A DNA stretch of 64,000 bases from UBA6019 sp035535055 (GTDB lineage: Bacteria; Chloroflexota; Dormibacteria; Dormibacterales; Dormibacteraceae): NCBI GenBank assembly GCA_035535055.1, contig DATLQT010000108.1, positions 52,108-116,107 of the forward strand, read 5' to 3'. The notes under the pieces were generated by a model, which was given only the letters and a program-made list of their open reading frames with translations, did no database searches and was not told the DNA's origin. Both the position numbers and the translations under genes were made by a program. Shown piece after piece: positions 42,547-50,957 of this stretch; positions within the stretch are counted from its first letter, which is position 1, and every line of letters begins with the position of its first letter.

Positions 42547-43317
42547 CTACTTGCCGTTGGCGATTACCGACTTGGCCAGCGCGCGGTAGCCGTTGGCCCC
42601 GTCGGAGGTTGACGCGTACTGAAGGATCGAGGCGCCGGCGAGCGGCGATTCGGCGAACCGGATCGAGTCCTTGATGGCGAACGGGTAGACGGTGTCGCCG
42701 AAGTGGTCCCGTACCAGCTGCAGCACCTCCTGGGAGTGGAGCGTGCGCCCCTTGAAGATGGTCGGCAGGATGCCGTCCACCTTCAGCTGCGGGTTGAGCT
42801 TGGCCTTGACCCGGTTGATGGTGTTGAGCAGCTGCTGCATCCCCTTCATGCCGAAGTACTCGCACTGCAGCGGGATGATTACCTCGTCAGAGGCGACGAA
42901 GGCGTTGAGGGTGAGCAGCGAGAGCGACGGCGGGCAGTCGATGACGATGAAGTCGTAGCGCCGCTTGGCGGGCAGCAGCTTCTCCTTCAGCACGCCCTCG
43001 CGGCCGATCTCGTTGAAGAGCTGGCCCTCGGCGCCGGCCAGCTCGATGTTGGAGGGGATGAAGTGGACCCCGATCGACTCCGAGACCTGGATCACGTCGT
43101 TGACCGAGGTGTCGGGGTCGACCAGCAGGTGGTAGATGGTCTGGTGGATGTCGTCGGGCGACTTGACGCCCATGTTCATCGTCAGGTGGGCCTGGGCGTC
43201 GAGGTCGAGAAGGAGCACCCGCTGCCCGAGCTCCGCCAGCGCCGCCCCCAGGTTGACGGCGGTCGTGGTCTTGCCGACCCCGCCCTTCTGGTTCGCGATC
43301 GAGATCGTGCGGGCCAT
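42547..43317 (-). CDS. parA: ParA-family ATPase (Soj-like)
   Basis: 256 residues, ATG. Deviant Walker A KGGVGKTTT (11-19), Walker A' VLLLDLDAQAHLTMNMG, Walker B DFIVIDCPPSLSLLTLNA, and IPLQCEYFGMKGMQQLL. Typical chromosomal/orphan ParA length. ParA ATPases position DNA or protein cargo. No parB lies in the window, so its role may be other than chromosome segregation. Confidence 0.92.
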   Translation of the reverse strand: MARTISIANQKGGVGKTTTAVNLGAALAELGQRVLLLDLDAQAHLTMNMGVKSPDDIHQTIYHLLVDPDTSVNDVIQVSESIGVHFIPSNIELAGAEGQLFNEIGREGVLKEKLLPAKRRYDFIVIDCPPSLSLLTLNAFVASDEVIIPLQCEYFGMKGMQQLLNTINRVKAKLNPQLKVDGILPTIFKGRTLHSQEVLQLVRDHFGDTVYPFAIKDSIRFAESPLAGASILQYASTSDGANGYRALAKSVIANGK

Positions 43318-43326
43318 CCGGCAGCG

Positions 43327-43332
43327 AGTCTA
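43327..43332 (-). promoter_or_regulatory. Candidate -10 (TAGACT) before parA
   Basis: TAGACT on the minus strand, 9 nt before ATG 43317, no Shine-Dalgarno visible; fits near-leaderless initiation. Confidence 0.45.
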
Positions 43333-43383
43333 ACAGCGCGCCCGTAGGGGGGGAAGTAGATCGCCGGCAGCCCGGGGCCGCTT

Positions 43384-43389
43384 TAGAAT
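43384..43389 (+). promoter_or_regulatory. Candidate -10 (TAGAAT) before the CvpA-like gene
   Basis: TAGAAT 9 nt before GTG 43399; the divergent parA gene has its own TAGACT ~55 bp away. Confidence 0.45.
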
Positions 43390-43398
43390 GACCCGGCC

Positions 43399-44235
43399 GT
43401 GTCAGCGCTTTCAAACCTCGCCCTGCTCGCCGCGACCCCGGTTCCGAGCCCCTCCGCGTCCGTGGCCGCAAGCTCGGCCTCCGCTCTCGGGGCCAGCCTG
43501 CCGATCCTCGATGGGCTCATCGTCATCGTGCTCCTGATCGCCCTCTACATCGGCTACCAGCGGGGGATCATCCAGCCGCTGATGACCTACCTCTTCTTCT
43601 TCGGCGCCCTCTTCCTCATCTACCGCGACCGCACCAACTACCTGAACGCGATTGAGCACTACCTCCACGCCAGCGTGGTGCTGGCCATCTTCCTGGCGCT
43701 GATCATCGCCGTCGTCGCCGGCTACGCGGGCGGCGTCGTCGGCCAGGCGCTGCACCGGATGCCGGTGGCTCGCGGCGTCGACGGGTTGTTGGGCATCTTC
43801 CTCAACGTCGGCATCGCCCTGCTCGTCATCTACTTCCTGCTGGAGGCGATGATCGTCTTCGACCGGGCCTTCACCCCCTTCGTCAACCAGGCCAAGATGA
43901 CCAACGCCCAGGTGACCGCCCTCAGCAAGGAGATCGAGACCAATCCGCTGGCGGCGGCGCTGGTCGACCCGAAGGACCTCCAAACGCTCAAGGACGAGAC
44001 CAAGAAGGGGCAGACCACGACGCTCTCGACCGTCACCCAGCTCGACAACCTGAGCACCTTCTACGAGGACTTCGTCCGTCCCCAGCTGCAGCACTCCCGG
44101 CTGGCGCCGTACATCATGAGGTTCGGTCAGAAGGTGCCTCTTATCGGTCACCTCGGCTCGGCCGACCTGCCGCCCAACCCGGACGCGACGCCGACGCCGT
44201 CGCCGGCCCCCAAGCCCTCTCCGGTCAAGAAGTAG
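43399..44235 (+). CDS. CvpA-family membrane protein
   Basis: 278 residues, GTG. Four or so membrane helices between ~35 and ~165 with the CvpA pattern: LDGLIVIVLLIALYIGYQRG at the N-terminus and GVVGQALHRMPVARGVDGLLG in the middle. CvpA is linked to colicin V production/secretion and envelope integrity, and its precise activity is unsettled. A Pro-rich tail (TPTPSPAPKPSP) ends it. Divergent from parA. Confidence 0.8.
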   Translation: MSALSNLALLAATPVPSPSASVAASSASALGASLPILDGLIVIVLLIALYIGYQRGIIQPLMTYLFFFGALFLIYRDRTNYLNAIEHYLHASVVLAIFLALIIAVVAGYAGGVVGQALHRMPVARGVDGLLGIFLNVGIALLVIYFLLEAMIVFDRAFTPFVNQAKMTNAQVTALSKEIETNPLAAALVDPKDLQTLKDETKKGQTTTLSTVTQLDNLSTFYEDFVRPQLQHSRLAPYIMRFGQKVPLIGHLGSADLPPNPDATPTPSPAPKPSPVKK

Positions 44236-44269
44236 CGGCCCTCCCACCGGCGCCGCCGAAAACGGCCCA

Positions 44270-44275
44270 TACACT
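44270..44275 (+). promoter_or_regulatory. Candidate -10 (TACACT) before the MFS gene
   Basis: TACACT 10 nt before ATG 44286; no Shine-Dalgarno. Confidence 0.4.
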
Positions 44276-44285
44276 GGGTGTCGCG

Positions 44286-45638
44286 ATGCCGGGGAGCGTG
44301 GTGGTGGCGACGCCGGCCGGGGTCGGGCGACGGGTGCGGGGCAGCGAGCTCGCGCTGCTCTCGCTCTACTGGATCGCGATCGGCTATCTCTGGACAAGCC
44401 TCGGCGCGCTGATCCTGCCCGACCTCGTCGTGCACCTGGTGGGCCGCGCCCACAAGGGCGTCGCCCTGAGCGGGCTGGAGGCCATCGGGACTGTGATGGC
44501 GGTCGTCTGGCAGCCGATGGTCGGCTCCATCTCCGACCGCTGGACGGGCCCCTTGGGCCGCCGCCGGCCCTTCATCGTCGCCGGCACCGTCGGGGACCTC
44601 ATCTTCCTCACCGGGCTCGCGCTGTCGGGCTCCTACTGGGTGCTGGTCATCTTCTACTTCCTGCTGCAGACCGCCTCCAACACCGCCCAGGGGCCCTACC
44701 AGGGGCTTCTTCCCGACGTCGTCCCGCCCGAGCAGCGGGGGCAGGCATCCGGCTACTACGGCGCCGCGAACCTGCTCGGGATCCTGGGCGGCACCGTGGG
44801 CGCGGGCTACCTGCTGCACACCTACGGACGGGTCGCCGCCGTCGAGAGCATCGCGATCCTGCTGGCGGTGACGATGCTGCTGACCGTCGCCTTGGTGCCG
44901 GACACCGTCAGGCCGACGCGCCAACAGTTCAGCTCGCCCTGGCAGGCTTTTCGCGACACCTTCGACATCGATCTCAAGCGGCACCGCGACTTCGCCTGGC
45001 TGATGGCCTCGCGGCTCCTGATCCTGATGGGGGTGGTCGGCCTCCAGAGTTTCGCCTTCTTCTACTTCGCTGACGTCTTCTTTCCCGGCCAGCGCCAGCA
45101 GACGACCGCGGCCACCTCGGAACTGCTCGGCCTGGTGATTTTGGTGGCGCTGCTGGTCACCTACCCGGCGGCGCGACTGTCAGACCGGATCGGCCGCCGC
45201 AACACCGTCTTCGCCGGCGGGATGGTGGGTGCCGCGGCGATCGCGGCGATAGTCTTCAGCCATTACGATCTGCTGCCCGCAGCGCTCGTCCAGCCGGTTG
45301 CCGGCGCCCTTCAGGTTCCCTATCTCGCCGCCCAGGCGGTGCTCATCGGGATCGTCAGCGGTGCCGGCCTGGGGGCCTTCCTGTCGGTCGACTGGGCCTT
45401 CATCACCGAGGTCATCCCGCCCGCCGAGGCCGGGCGCTTCATGGGGATATCGAACATCGCAACGGCGGGGTCGGGGATCATGGCGCGGCTCATCGCCGGC
45501 GGGCTGCTCGACCATTTCAACGCGGGGCCCAGGATCCTGGGCCTGCCGGGCGGCTACCCGGTGATCTTCTCCATCTTCGCCACCTGGATGATCCTCGGCT
45601 CGCTGCTGGTGCTGAAGGTGAGGGAGCCTCGGCGTTGA
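44286..45638 (+). CDS. MFS transporter, GPH/SLC45-like
   Basis: 450 residues, ATG; about 12 membrane helices. The loop 2-3 motif is SISDRWTGPLGRRRPFI (GPH/SLC45 flavour of the MFS A motif), with YPAARLSDRIGRRNTVFAGG between helices 8 and 9. Sugars are the usual GPH substrates, but the two following genes, coupled by overlaps, handle amino/guanidino compounds, so the cargo may be such a compound (inference). Confidence 0.88.
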   Translation: MPGSVVVATPAGVGRRVRGSELALLSLYWIAIGYLWTSLGALILPDLVVHLVGRAHKGVALSGLEAIGTVMAVVWQPMVGSISDRWTGPLGRRRPFIVAGTVGDLIFLTGLALSGSYWVLVIFYFLLQTASNTAQGPYQGLLPDVVPPEQRGQASGYYGAANLLGILGGTVGAGYLLHTYGRVAAVESIAILLAVTMLLTVALVPDTVRPTRQQFSSPWQAFRDTFDIDLKRHRDFAWLMASRLLILMGVVGLQSFAFFYFADVFFPGQRQQTTAATSELLGLVILVALLVTYPAARLSDRIGRRNTVFAGGMVGAAAIAAIVFSHYDLLPAALVQPVAGALQVPYLAAQAVLIGIVSGAGLGAFLSVDWAFITEVIPPAEAGRFMGISNIATAGSGIMARLIAGGLLDHFNAGPRILGLPGGYPVIFSIFATWMILGSLLVLKVREPRR

Positions 45639-46522
45639 TGAACTTGACCGGGCTCCAGCCGTGGGCCGGCCTGGCCGGCGCGACCCTGGCCGACGCCGAG
45701 GTGGCGATCGGCGGCATCTCCTACGACGGTTCGGCGGTCTACCGAAAGGGCGCCGCGGAGGCGCCGGCTAGAATCCGTGCGCTGAGCCCGGTCATGCCCC
45801 CGGTGACCGAGGCCGGGCGCCGCCTGATCGGGCTGGCCGTCCATGACCTCGGCGACCTGGACGTCGGTCCCGACATCGAGAGCGGCTGGAGGCCGGTGGC
45901 CGACCGGCTCGCCTCCATCCCGAGCCGGACGCTGCTCACGATGGTGGGCGGCGACCACTGCGCCACCATCCCCATCGTGGCCGCGCAGGCGCGCCGCCAC
46001 GATGGCCTCCACCTGGTCTGGGTCGATGCCCATCCCGACCTCTGCGACTTCTCGCGAGGGAGCAGCTGGAGCTGCGGCTGCGCGCTCCGTCGGGCGCTGG
46101 AGGTCGCCGGCCTTCCTCCCGGTGCCGCGGCAATCGCCGGCGGCCGCGACTACGACGTCGAGGAGCTGGAGTTCATCCAGGACAACGGGATGCTGCTGAT
46201 CGGGGTGGCCGACCTCGCCCGCCAGCCCGGGGTGGTGGGCGAGCGGGTGGCTCGTTGGGCGGGCGGCGCCCCGCTCCACGTCTCCTTCGACATCGACGTC
46301 CTCGACCCCTCGGCGGCGCCGGGGACCGAGATCCCTTCGCCGGGCGGGGTGACCACCCGCCAGGCACTCGACTTCCTGGCCGCGCTGGCCGGCGGCGCCA
46401 ACCTGGTCGGACTCGACGTCGCGGAGGTCTCGCCGCCGGTTGACAGCAACGACATCACGAGCCTGGCCGCGCTGAAGCTGATCTTCGAGTTCTGGGGACT
46501 GGCATGGAAGCCGCGGATGTAG
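45638..46522 (+). CDS. Ureohydrolase (arginase/agmatinase family), active-site variant
   Basis: 294 residues from ATG 45638, joined to the MFS stop as TGATG. Mn ligands are intact: GGDHCATIP (His), VDAHPDLCD (Asp, His, Asp) and SFDIDVLDPS (two Asp). The residue that is usually His in the 'S-x-HG' segment (arginase His141) appears as Cys in SSWSCGCALRRALE. It should hydrolyse a guanidino or formimino compound to urea/formamide and an amine, if active. Overlaps the next gene by 19 bp. Confidence 0.88.
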   Translation: MNLTGLQPWAGLAGATLADAEVAIGGISYDGSAVYRKGAAEAPARIRALSPVMPPVTEAGRRLIGLAVHDLGDLDVGPDIESGWRPVADRLASIPSRTLLTMVGGDHCATIPIVAAQARRHDGLHLVWVDAHPDLCDFSRGSSWSCGCALRRALEVAGLPPGAAAIAGGRDYDVEELEFIQDNGMLLIGVADLARQPGVVGERVARWAGGAPLHVSFDIDVLDPSAAPGTEIPSPGGVTTRQALDFLAALAGGANLVGLDVAEVSPPVDSNDITSLAALKLIFEFWGLAWKPRM

Positions 46523-47646
46523 TCATCGTCGGCGGCGGCGTGATGGGCTGCTCGCTCGCCTATCACCTGGCGGCGCGGAAGGTCGACGTGGTGCTGCTGG
46601 AGCGGGACCGGCTCGGCTCGGGGTCCACGGCGCGCAACGCTGGCGGAGTCCGTCAGCAGTTCTCGAGCGAGGTGAACGTCAGGATCGGGATGCGCAGCGT
46701 CGCCATGCTCAACCGCTTCGAGGACGAGGTCGGCGTGCCGGCCGACTTCCGGCAGGTGGGCTACCTGATGCTGTTGACGCGGCCGTCCGAGGTGGAGGAG
46801 TTCGGGGCCCTGATGGAGAACTGGCATCGCCTGGGACTCGCCGAGGCGCGCTGGGTCGGTCCGGAGGGGATAGGCGAACTGGTGCCGGCGCTCAACTGTG
46901 AGGACGTCCTCGGCGCCACCTTCTGCCCGACCGACGGCATCGCCAGCCCCGACGCGGTGACGATGGGATACGCGGCCGCGGCGAGGCGCCTGGGCGCTCG
47001 GCTGCGGGAGGATGCGGCCGTCACCGCCATCGGCGTCAGCGGCGGCCGCGTCAACTCGGTGCGCACGGCCGCCGGCGAAATCTCGACGCGGGTCGTCTTC
47101 GACTGCGGCGGCCCCTGGTCGCGCGCGGTCGGGGAAATGGCCGGCGTCGAGGTCCCGGTCGATCCCTACCGCCGGCACATCTGGGTCACCGACCACCTGC
47201 CCGAGGTCGGCCGCCAGACCCCGATGACGGTTGACTTCACGACCAGCTTCTACTTCCACCCCGAGGGAGACGGCGTCCTCTTCGGGATGAGCGACCGCGA
47301 CGAGGAGGCGACCTTCTCGACGCAGATCAACGAGGGGTTCTTGGAGCGGGTCATCGAGGTCGGCCTGCACCGCCTGCCCGCGCTCGAGCGGGCGGGGATC
47401 CGGACCGCCTGGGCCGGGCTCTACGAGGTGACGCCCGACCACCAGGGGATCCTCGGCCAGAGCCCGGAGGTGGCCGGCTTTTGGTGCGCCTGCGGCTTCA
47501 GCGGCCACGGCTTCATGCAGGCGCCGGCGGTCGGGGAGGCCCTGGCGCAGACGCTGGTCGACGGCTCCTCGGCGATCGACCTCTCGCCGCTCGCCGCGGG
47601 ACGGTTCGCGGCCGGGAGGCTGGCAACCGAACGTAATGTGATCTAG
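46504..47646 (+). CDS. FAD-dependent amino acid/amine oxidoreductase (DadA/sarcosine-oxidase-beta-like)
   Basis: 380 residues, ATG inside the ureohydrolase end. DAO-fold: VVIVGGGVMGCSLAYHLAARK, LLERDRLGSGSTARNAGGVR, and C-terminal DHQGILGQSPEVAGFWCACGFSGHGFMQAP. Such enzymes oxidise the C-N bond of an amine or secondary amino acid and pass electrons to O2 or a carrier. After a transporter and a ureohydrolase it likely completes catabolism of a guanidino-amine or opine-like compound (inference). Shares its stop region with a convergent gene. Confidence 0.88.
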   Translation: MEAADVVIVGGGVMGCSLAYHLAARKVDVVLLERDRLGSGSTARNAGGVRQQFSSEVNVRIGMRSVAMLNRFEDEVGVPADFRQVGYLMLLTRPSEVEEFGALMENWHRLGLAEARWVGPEGIGELVPALNCEDVLGATFCPTDGIASPDAVTMGYAAAARRLGARLREDAAVTAIGVSGGRVNSVRTAAGEISTRVVFDCGGPWSRAVGEMAGVEVPVDPYRRHIWVTDHLPEVGRQTPMTVDFTTSFYFHPEGDGVLFGMSDRDEEATFSTQINEGFLERVIEVGLHRLPALERAGIRTAWAGLYEVTPDHQGILGQSPEVAGFWCACGFSGHGFMQAPAVGEALAQTLVDGSSAIDLSPLAAGRFAAGRLATERNVI

Positions 47647-48008
47647 CGCTCGCCGCTGCGGCGGCGCTCCTCCTCCTGGCGGCGGCCGGCAGCCCATGCC
47701 ACCAGCGCCACCTCGCCGAGTGTGAAGAGGAAGGTGACGCCGAAGACGACCACTCCGATGACCCGGTTCCCGGTCGCGTACCAGGCCATCGCCCCGAGGA
47801 ACCCGTCGACGAGGGCCAGGAAGGGAACGGCGACCAGACCACCGCGGAGGACGTTGCGACGGTTGATCGGCCGCGGCCGGTTGAAGGGGGGCGGGAGTTC
47901 GCGCCACCAATCTCGGCGGCGCCTCGGAGGAGGCGGTGGCTTGCCGCCGCCCCCTCCGGTCGCGGACGGTGGCGGAGGGCCGTGTCGGACCGGGGCCTCG
48001 ACCGGCAT
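47643..48008 (-). CDS. Hypothetical membrane protein with Pro/Arg-rich N-terminus
   Basis: 121 residues, ATG. Residues 1-50 are Pro/Gly/Arg-rich (GGGGGKPPPPPRRRRDWW), followed by two membrane segments (LVAVPFLALVDGFLGAMAWY and VIGVVVFGVTFLFTLGEVAL) and a charged tail. No family recognised. Probably co-transcribed with the small membrane protein 16 bp upstream. Confidence 0.6.
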   Translation of the reverse strand: MPVEAPVRHGPPPPSATGGGGGKPPPPPRRRRDWWRELPPPFNRPRPINRRNVLRGGLVAVPFLALVDGFLGAMAWYATGNRVIGVVVFGVTFLFTLGEVALVAWAAGRRQEEERRRSGER

Positions 48009-48024
48009 GAGAAGCGCGCGCCTC

Positions 48025-48252
48025 CTAGCGGCCGGCCAGCAGGACGACCACGACGACCGCCAGGCCGGCCAGGATCATGATTCCCGCGCACCCGAACTGA
48101 ACCACGCTGTAGGCGATGCCGCCGGTGACGGCATAGGTCTCGGCGATCTCCGAGCGGCGACGGCGGGTGAGGATCGCCGTCACCAGGGAGAAGACCCCCA
48201 CGGCGATCGCGACCAGCCCGAGGAGGACGCCGAGCAGGATGCGGGTGTCCAC
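48025..48252 (-). CDS. Small two-span membrane protein
   Basis: 75 residues, ATG. Two hydrophobic segments (LLGVLLGLVAIAVGVFSLV and CAGIMILAGLAVVVVVLLAG) around a basic loop TRRRRSE. No known family. The gene precedes another membrane protein gene in the same direction. Confidence 0.6.
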   Translation of the reverse strand: MDTRILLGVLLGLVAIAVGVFSLVTAILTRRRRSEIAETYAVTGGIAYSVVQFGCAGIMILAGLAVVVVVLLAGR

Positions 48253-48289
48253 GACTTCCAGCCAGAGTATCGAGCAACCGGCTACCCGC

Positions 48290-48295
48290 TAGGAT
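48290..48295 (+). promoter_or_regulatory. Candidate -10 (TAGGAT) before the NAD(P)-binding protein gene
   Basis: TAGGAT 10 nt before TTG 48306; no Shine-Dalgarno. Confidence 0.4.
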
Positions 48296-48305
48296 CAACC
48301 CTGCC

Positions 48306-49214
48306 TTGGCTGATCGGGTCCTGGTCCTCGGTTCGACCGGCTTTTTCGGCCGCGCTGTTTCGCACGGCGTGCTCGACGCCGGCTATCAGCTCCGGGTGCT
48401 GGTCCGCAACCAGGCCGCCGCCGGTCCGCTGCGGGTTAGGGGCGCCGAGGTGATGATCGGTGACGCCACGGACCCCAACGCGCTGGCGGCAGCCTGCCAG
48501 GACTGCGCGGCCGTCGTCGACCTGGTCGCTGTTCGCCGGAACCGGCCCCAGACGTTCCTCGAGGTCAACATCGAGGGTCCTCGGCTGCTCGGGGAGGCGG
48601 CCAAGGCGGCGGGGGTCACCAAGGTCATCTTCGTCAGCGCGATCGGAGCCCAGCCGGACTCCCGCTTCAAGTACCTGGCCTCGCGCTGGGCGGGCGAGCA
48701 GGCGCTCCAGCGGACCGGGATCTCCTGCACCATCCTTCGCTTCAGCTTCATCCTGGGCGAGGACGGTGGCATCGCCGCCGACTTCCAGCGGGCAGCCAAC
48801 TTCGGCCCGGTGGTCGTGATCCCCGGCAGCGGCGAGCAGCACTCGCAGCCGATCGTTCGGGAGGATGCCGCCCGCTGCGTCGTGGAGGCCATCTCGAGGG
48901 TTGACCTCTACGGGCAGACAGTTGAGCTGGGCGGTCCCGAGATCCTCACCTACGAGCAGCTGTTCAACTTCTTCGCCGCTGCCAGGGGAATCAACAAGGC
49001 GCGGGTGAAGGTCCCGATCCCCCTTTTGATGCCGGGCGCCGCGGTCATCGGCGCCGTGATGTCGGACCCGATCGTCACGCCGGACGAGCTGCGCACGATC
49101 GGCGTGGACAACATCGCCAAGAGCCTCGACGCAGTCCTCCAGCATTTCAACTTCCGGGCTTACAGCCCGTCGGCCTGGGCCCAGACCCATTGGAGACCGC
49201 GCAAGACCCCGTAG
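48306..49214 (+). CDS. NAD(P)-binding protein, complex I NDUFA9-like atypical SDR
   Basis: 302 residues from TTG 48306. N-terminal VLVLGSTGFFGRAVSHGVLDAG (GxxGxxG), NIEGPRLLGEAAKAAGVTKVIFVSA, then CTILRFSFILGEDGG. This matches atypical SDRs of the NDUFA9/NmrA-like group used in quinone or envelope metabolism; catalytic Tyr-Lys are not obvious. It overlaps thpR by 25 bp. Confidence 0.8.
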   Translation: MADRVLVLGSTGFFGRAVSHGVLDAGYQLRVLVRNQAAAGPLRVRGAEVMIGDATDPNALAAACQDCAAVVDLVAVRRNRPQTFLEVNIEGPRLLGEAAKAAGVTKVIFVSAIGAQPDSRFKYLASRWAGEQALQRTGISCTILRFSFILGEDGGIAADFQRAANFGPVVVIPGSGEQHSQPIVREDAARCVVEAISRVDLYGQTVELGGPEILTYEQLFNFFAAARGINKARVKVPIPLLMPGAAVIGAVMSDPIVTPDELRTIGVDNIAKSLDAVLQHFNFRAYSPSAWAQTHWRPRKTP

Positions 49215-49768
49215 GCGGGCGAGCGGAGACGATCCGAGCCTTCGTAGGGATCGGCCTCCCCCGCACCCACCGTGAGCGCCTGGGCGGATACCTCGAGGCC
49301 TGCCGCGCGGCCGCGCCCGACTTCCGCTGGGTGAGGGCGGGCAACCTGCACCTGACCCTCCGCTTCCTCGGACCGGTGGATGGGGCGCGGCTGGAGGTCC
49401 TGGCGGCGTCTTTGCGCCGGCTGACGATCGAACCCTTCGCGTTGAGGCTCGGCGGGCTGGGCACCTTCGGCCGGGCCGCCGTGGTGAGGGTGGTCTGGAT
49501 CGGGCTGGTCGCCGGCGGGACCGAACTGGCGCGCCTGGCGGCGGCGGTCGAGGCGCGCTGCGAGGAGGCGGGCCTCCCGTCCGAGGAGCGTCCCTACAAC
49601 CCTCACCTGACCCTGGCGCGGGCCCGCCAGAGGCGCGGCGCACGCCTCCCGCAGCTGCCGCCGCCGCCCGAGCTCGAGCCCTGGATCGGGGGCGCCTTCG
49701 GGCTCTACCGCAGCCGGCCGGCACCGGGCGGCGCCGCCTACACGGTGCTCGAGGAGTTCGCCGGCTGA
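49190..49768 (+). CDS. thpR: RNA 2',3'-cyclic phosphodiesterase (2H family)
   Basis: 192 residues from TTG 49190. Two-histidine motifs HLTLRFLG and HLTLARARQ about 85 residues apart, with N-terminal IRAFVGIGLP. Opens 2',3'-cyclic phosphates (historic '2'-5' RNA ligase'). Internal starts are possible because homology begins at IRAFVGI. Coupled by overlap to the preceding gene; its downstream neighbour starts 23 bp later. Confidence 0.88.
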   Translation: METAQDPVGGRAETIRAFVGIGLPRTHRERLGGYLEACRAAAPDFRWVRAGNLHLTLRFLGPVDGARLEVLAASLRRLTIEPFALRLGGLGTFGRAAVVRVVWIGLVAGGTELARLAAAVEARCEEAGLPSEERPYNPHLTLARARQRRGARLPQLPPPPELEPWIGGAFGLYRSRPAPGGAAYTVLEEFAG

Positions 49769-49778
49769 GGCCGGCCGC

Positions 49779-49784
49779 TATCCT
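49779..49784 (+). promoter_or_regulatory. Candidate -10 (TATCCT) before the FabG-like SDR
   Basis: TATCCT 7 nt before GTG 49792, identical hexamer and spacing to that of the LLM oxidoreductase gene at 15109. Confidence 0.5.
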
Positions 49785-49791
49785 CGGCGGA

Positions 49792-50556
49792 GTGCAGCTC
49801 AAGGGCGCGACGGCGATCGTCACCGGCGGAGGGACCGGCATCGGCCGCGCCGTCTGCCTCGACCTCGCCCGGGCGGGCGTCCAGGGGATCGTCGTCAACT
49901 ACTCCCGCTCCGGCGCGGAGGCCGAGTCCACGGTGTCGGAGCTGGCCGCCCTGGGAGCCACCGCGGTGGCCGTCAAAGCCGACGTCTCCCGCGAGGCGGA
50001 GGTGAGAGACCTGGTCGCGCTGGGGATGGAGCGCTTCGGCCGTCTCGACGTGCTGATCAACAACGCCGGCACCACCCGCTTCATACCGATCGGCGACCTC
50101 GACGCGGTGACCGACGAGGTCTGGCAGGCGATCCTCGGCGTCAACCTGCTGGGCCCTTGGTACGCGGCACGGGCCGCCGCGCCCCACCTGAAGGCGGCGC
50201 ACGGCTGCATCGTCAACGTCGCCTCCATCGCGGGCCTGCGCGCCAGCGGCTCGTCCCTGCCGTACGGCGTCTCCAAGGCCGCGCTCACCCACCTCACCAG
50301 CTGGCTGGCGATGGCGCTGGCCCCCGAGGTCCGGGTCAACGCCGTCAACCCGGGGCGGGTCTCCAGCCGCTGGTTCCGGCAGCCCTTCGGCGAGGAGGCG
50401 GCCGCCGCCCAGGATGCCGCCTCCGCCGAGCGCACACCGCTGCGCCGCGTGGTGACGCCCGAGGACGTCTCCCAGGCCGTGATGGGCTTTATCGCCAGCG
50501 ACGCCGTGACCGGCCAGCACCTGGTCGTCGACGGCGGGGTGAGCATCGGCTACTAG
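49792..50556 (+). CDS. SDR-family oxidoreductase (FabG-like)
   Basis: 254 residues from GTG 49792. TGGGTGIGRAVCLDLAR cofactor loop, NNAGTTRF, NVASIAGL (Ser), YGVSKAALTHLTS (Tyr-x3-Lys), NPGRVSSRW and C-terminal TGQHLVVDGG. 3-oxoacyl-ACP reductase-like; real substrate unknown. The gene is followed by a long non-coding gap with inverted repeats. Confidence 0.88.
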   Translation: MQLKGATAIVTGGGTGIGRAVCLDLARAGVQGIVVNYSRSGAEAESTVSELAALGATAVAVKADVSREAEVRDLVALGMERFGRLDVLINNAGTTRFIPIGDLDAVTDEVWQAILGVNLLGPWYAARAAAPHLKAAHGCIVNVASIAGLRASGSSLPYGVSKAALTHLTSWLAMALAPEVRVNAVNPGRVSSRWFRQPFGEEAAAAQDAASAERTPLRRVVTPEDVSQAVMGFIASDAVTGQHLVVDGGVSIGY

Positions 50557-50633
50557 AGCCGCCGCCGCCAACCGGACCCTTGGCGGTCGCCTGACAGGCC
50601 TGACCCTACCCTAAGGCCGTCTCGCCTACCCGG

Positions 50634-50787
50634 GGTAGCCTGGCGGCGAACTGATATTCGGAGGTTCCCTTTTCGGCGCCGGTGCCGCAGCATAGGTGAC
50701 GGCCCCGAGCGACACGCGCAAAGGTCCGGAACCAAGGTCGCAAGACCGAGGTACCGCGACCCGAGAGGCGATCGGTCGGGGTCACTT
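50634..50787 (-). repeat. Intergenic structured repeat, copy A (inverted)
   Basis: Read on the minus strand it starts AAGTGACCCCGAC and ends CAGTTCGCCGCCAGGCTACC, like copies B and C. The interior has drifted, but CCCCGA still pairs with TCGGGG, and a new 6-bp stem GGTCGC/GCGACC is present. It forms an inverted pair with copy B. Lies at the 3' side of the SDR gene. The spacer 50788-50957 holds nothing else I can support. Confidence 0.75.
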
Positions 50788-50957
50788 CTATTTCCGTTCC
50801 GGCGCGCGGCGCGAGGGAACGCTTTCAGAATGACCGACCGGGAGTTTCTCGACGCCGTCGACGGGGGAGGGGAGGTTTATCCATCGCGAAGCCCCCGCGG
50901 CCCTTTTCCAGTCCGTCTGGGCACGAGTCGCCTTCAGCGGCCGGCCGCGGCAAAAAG

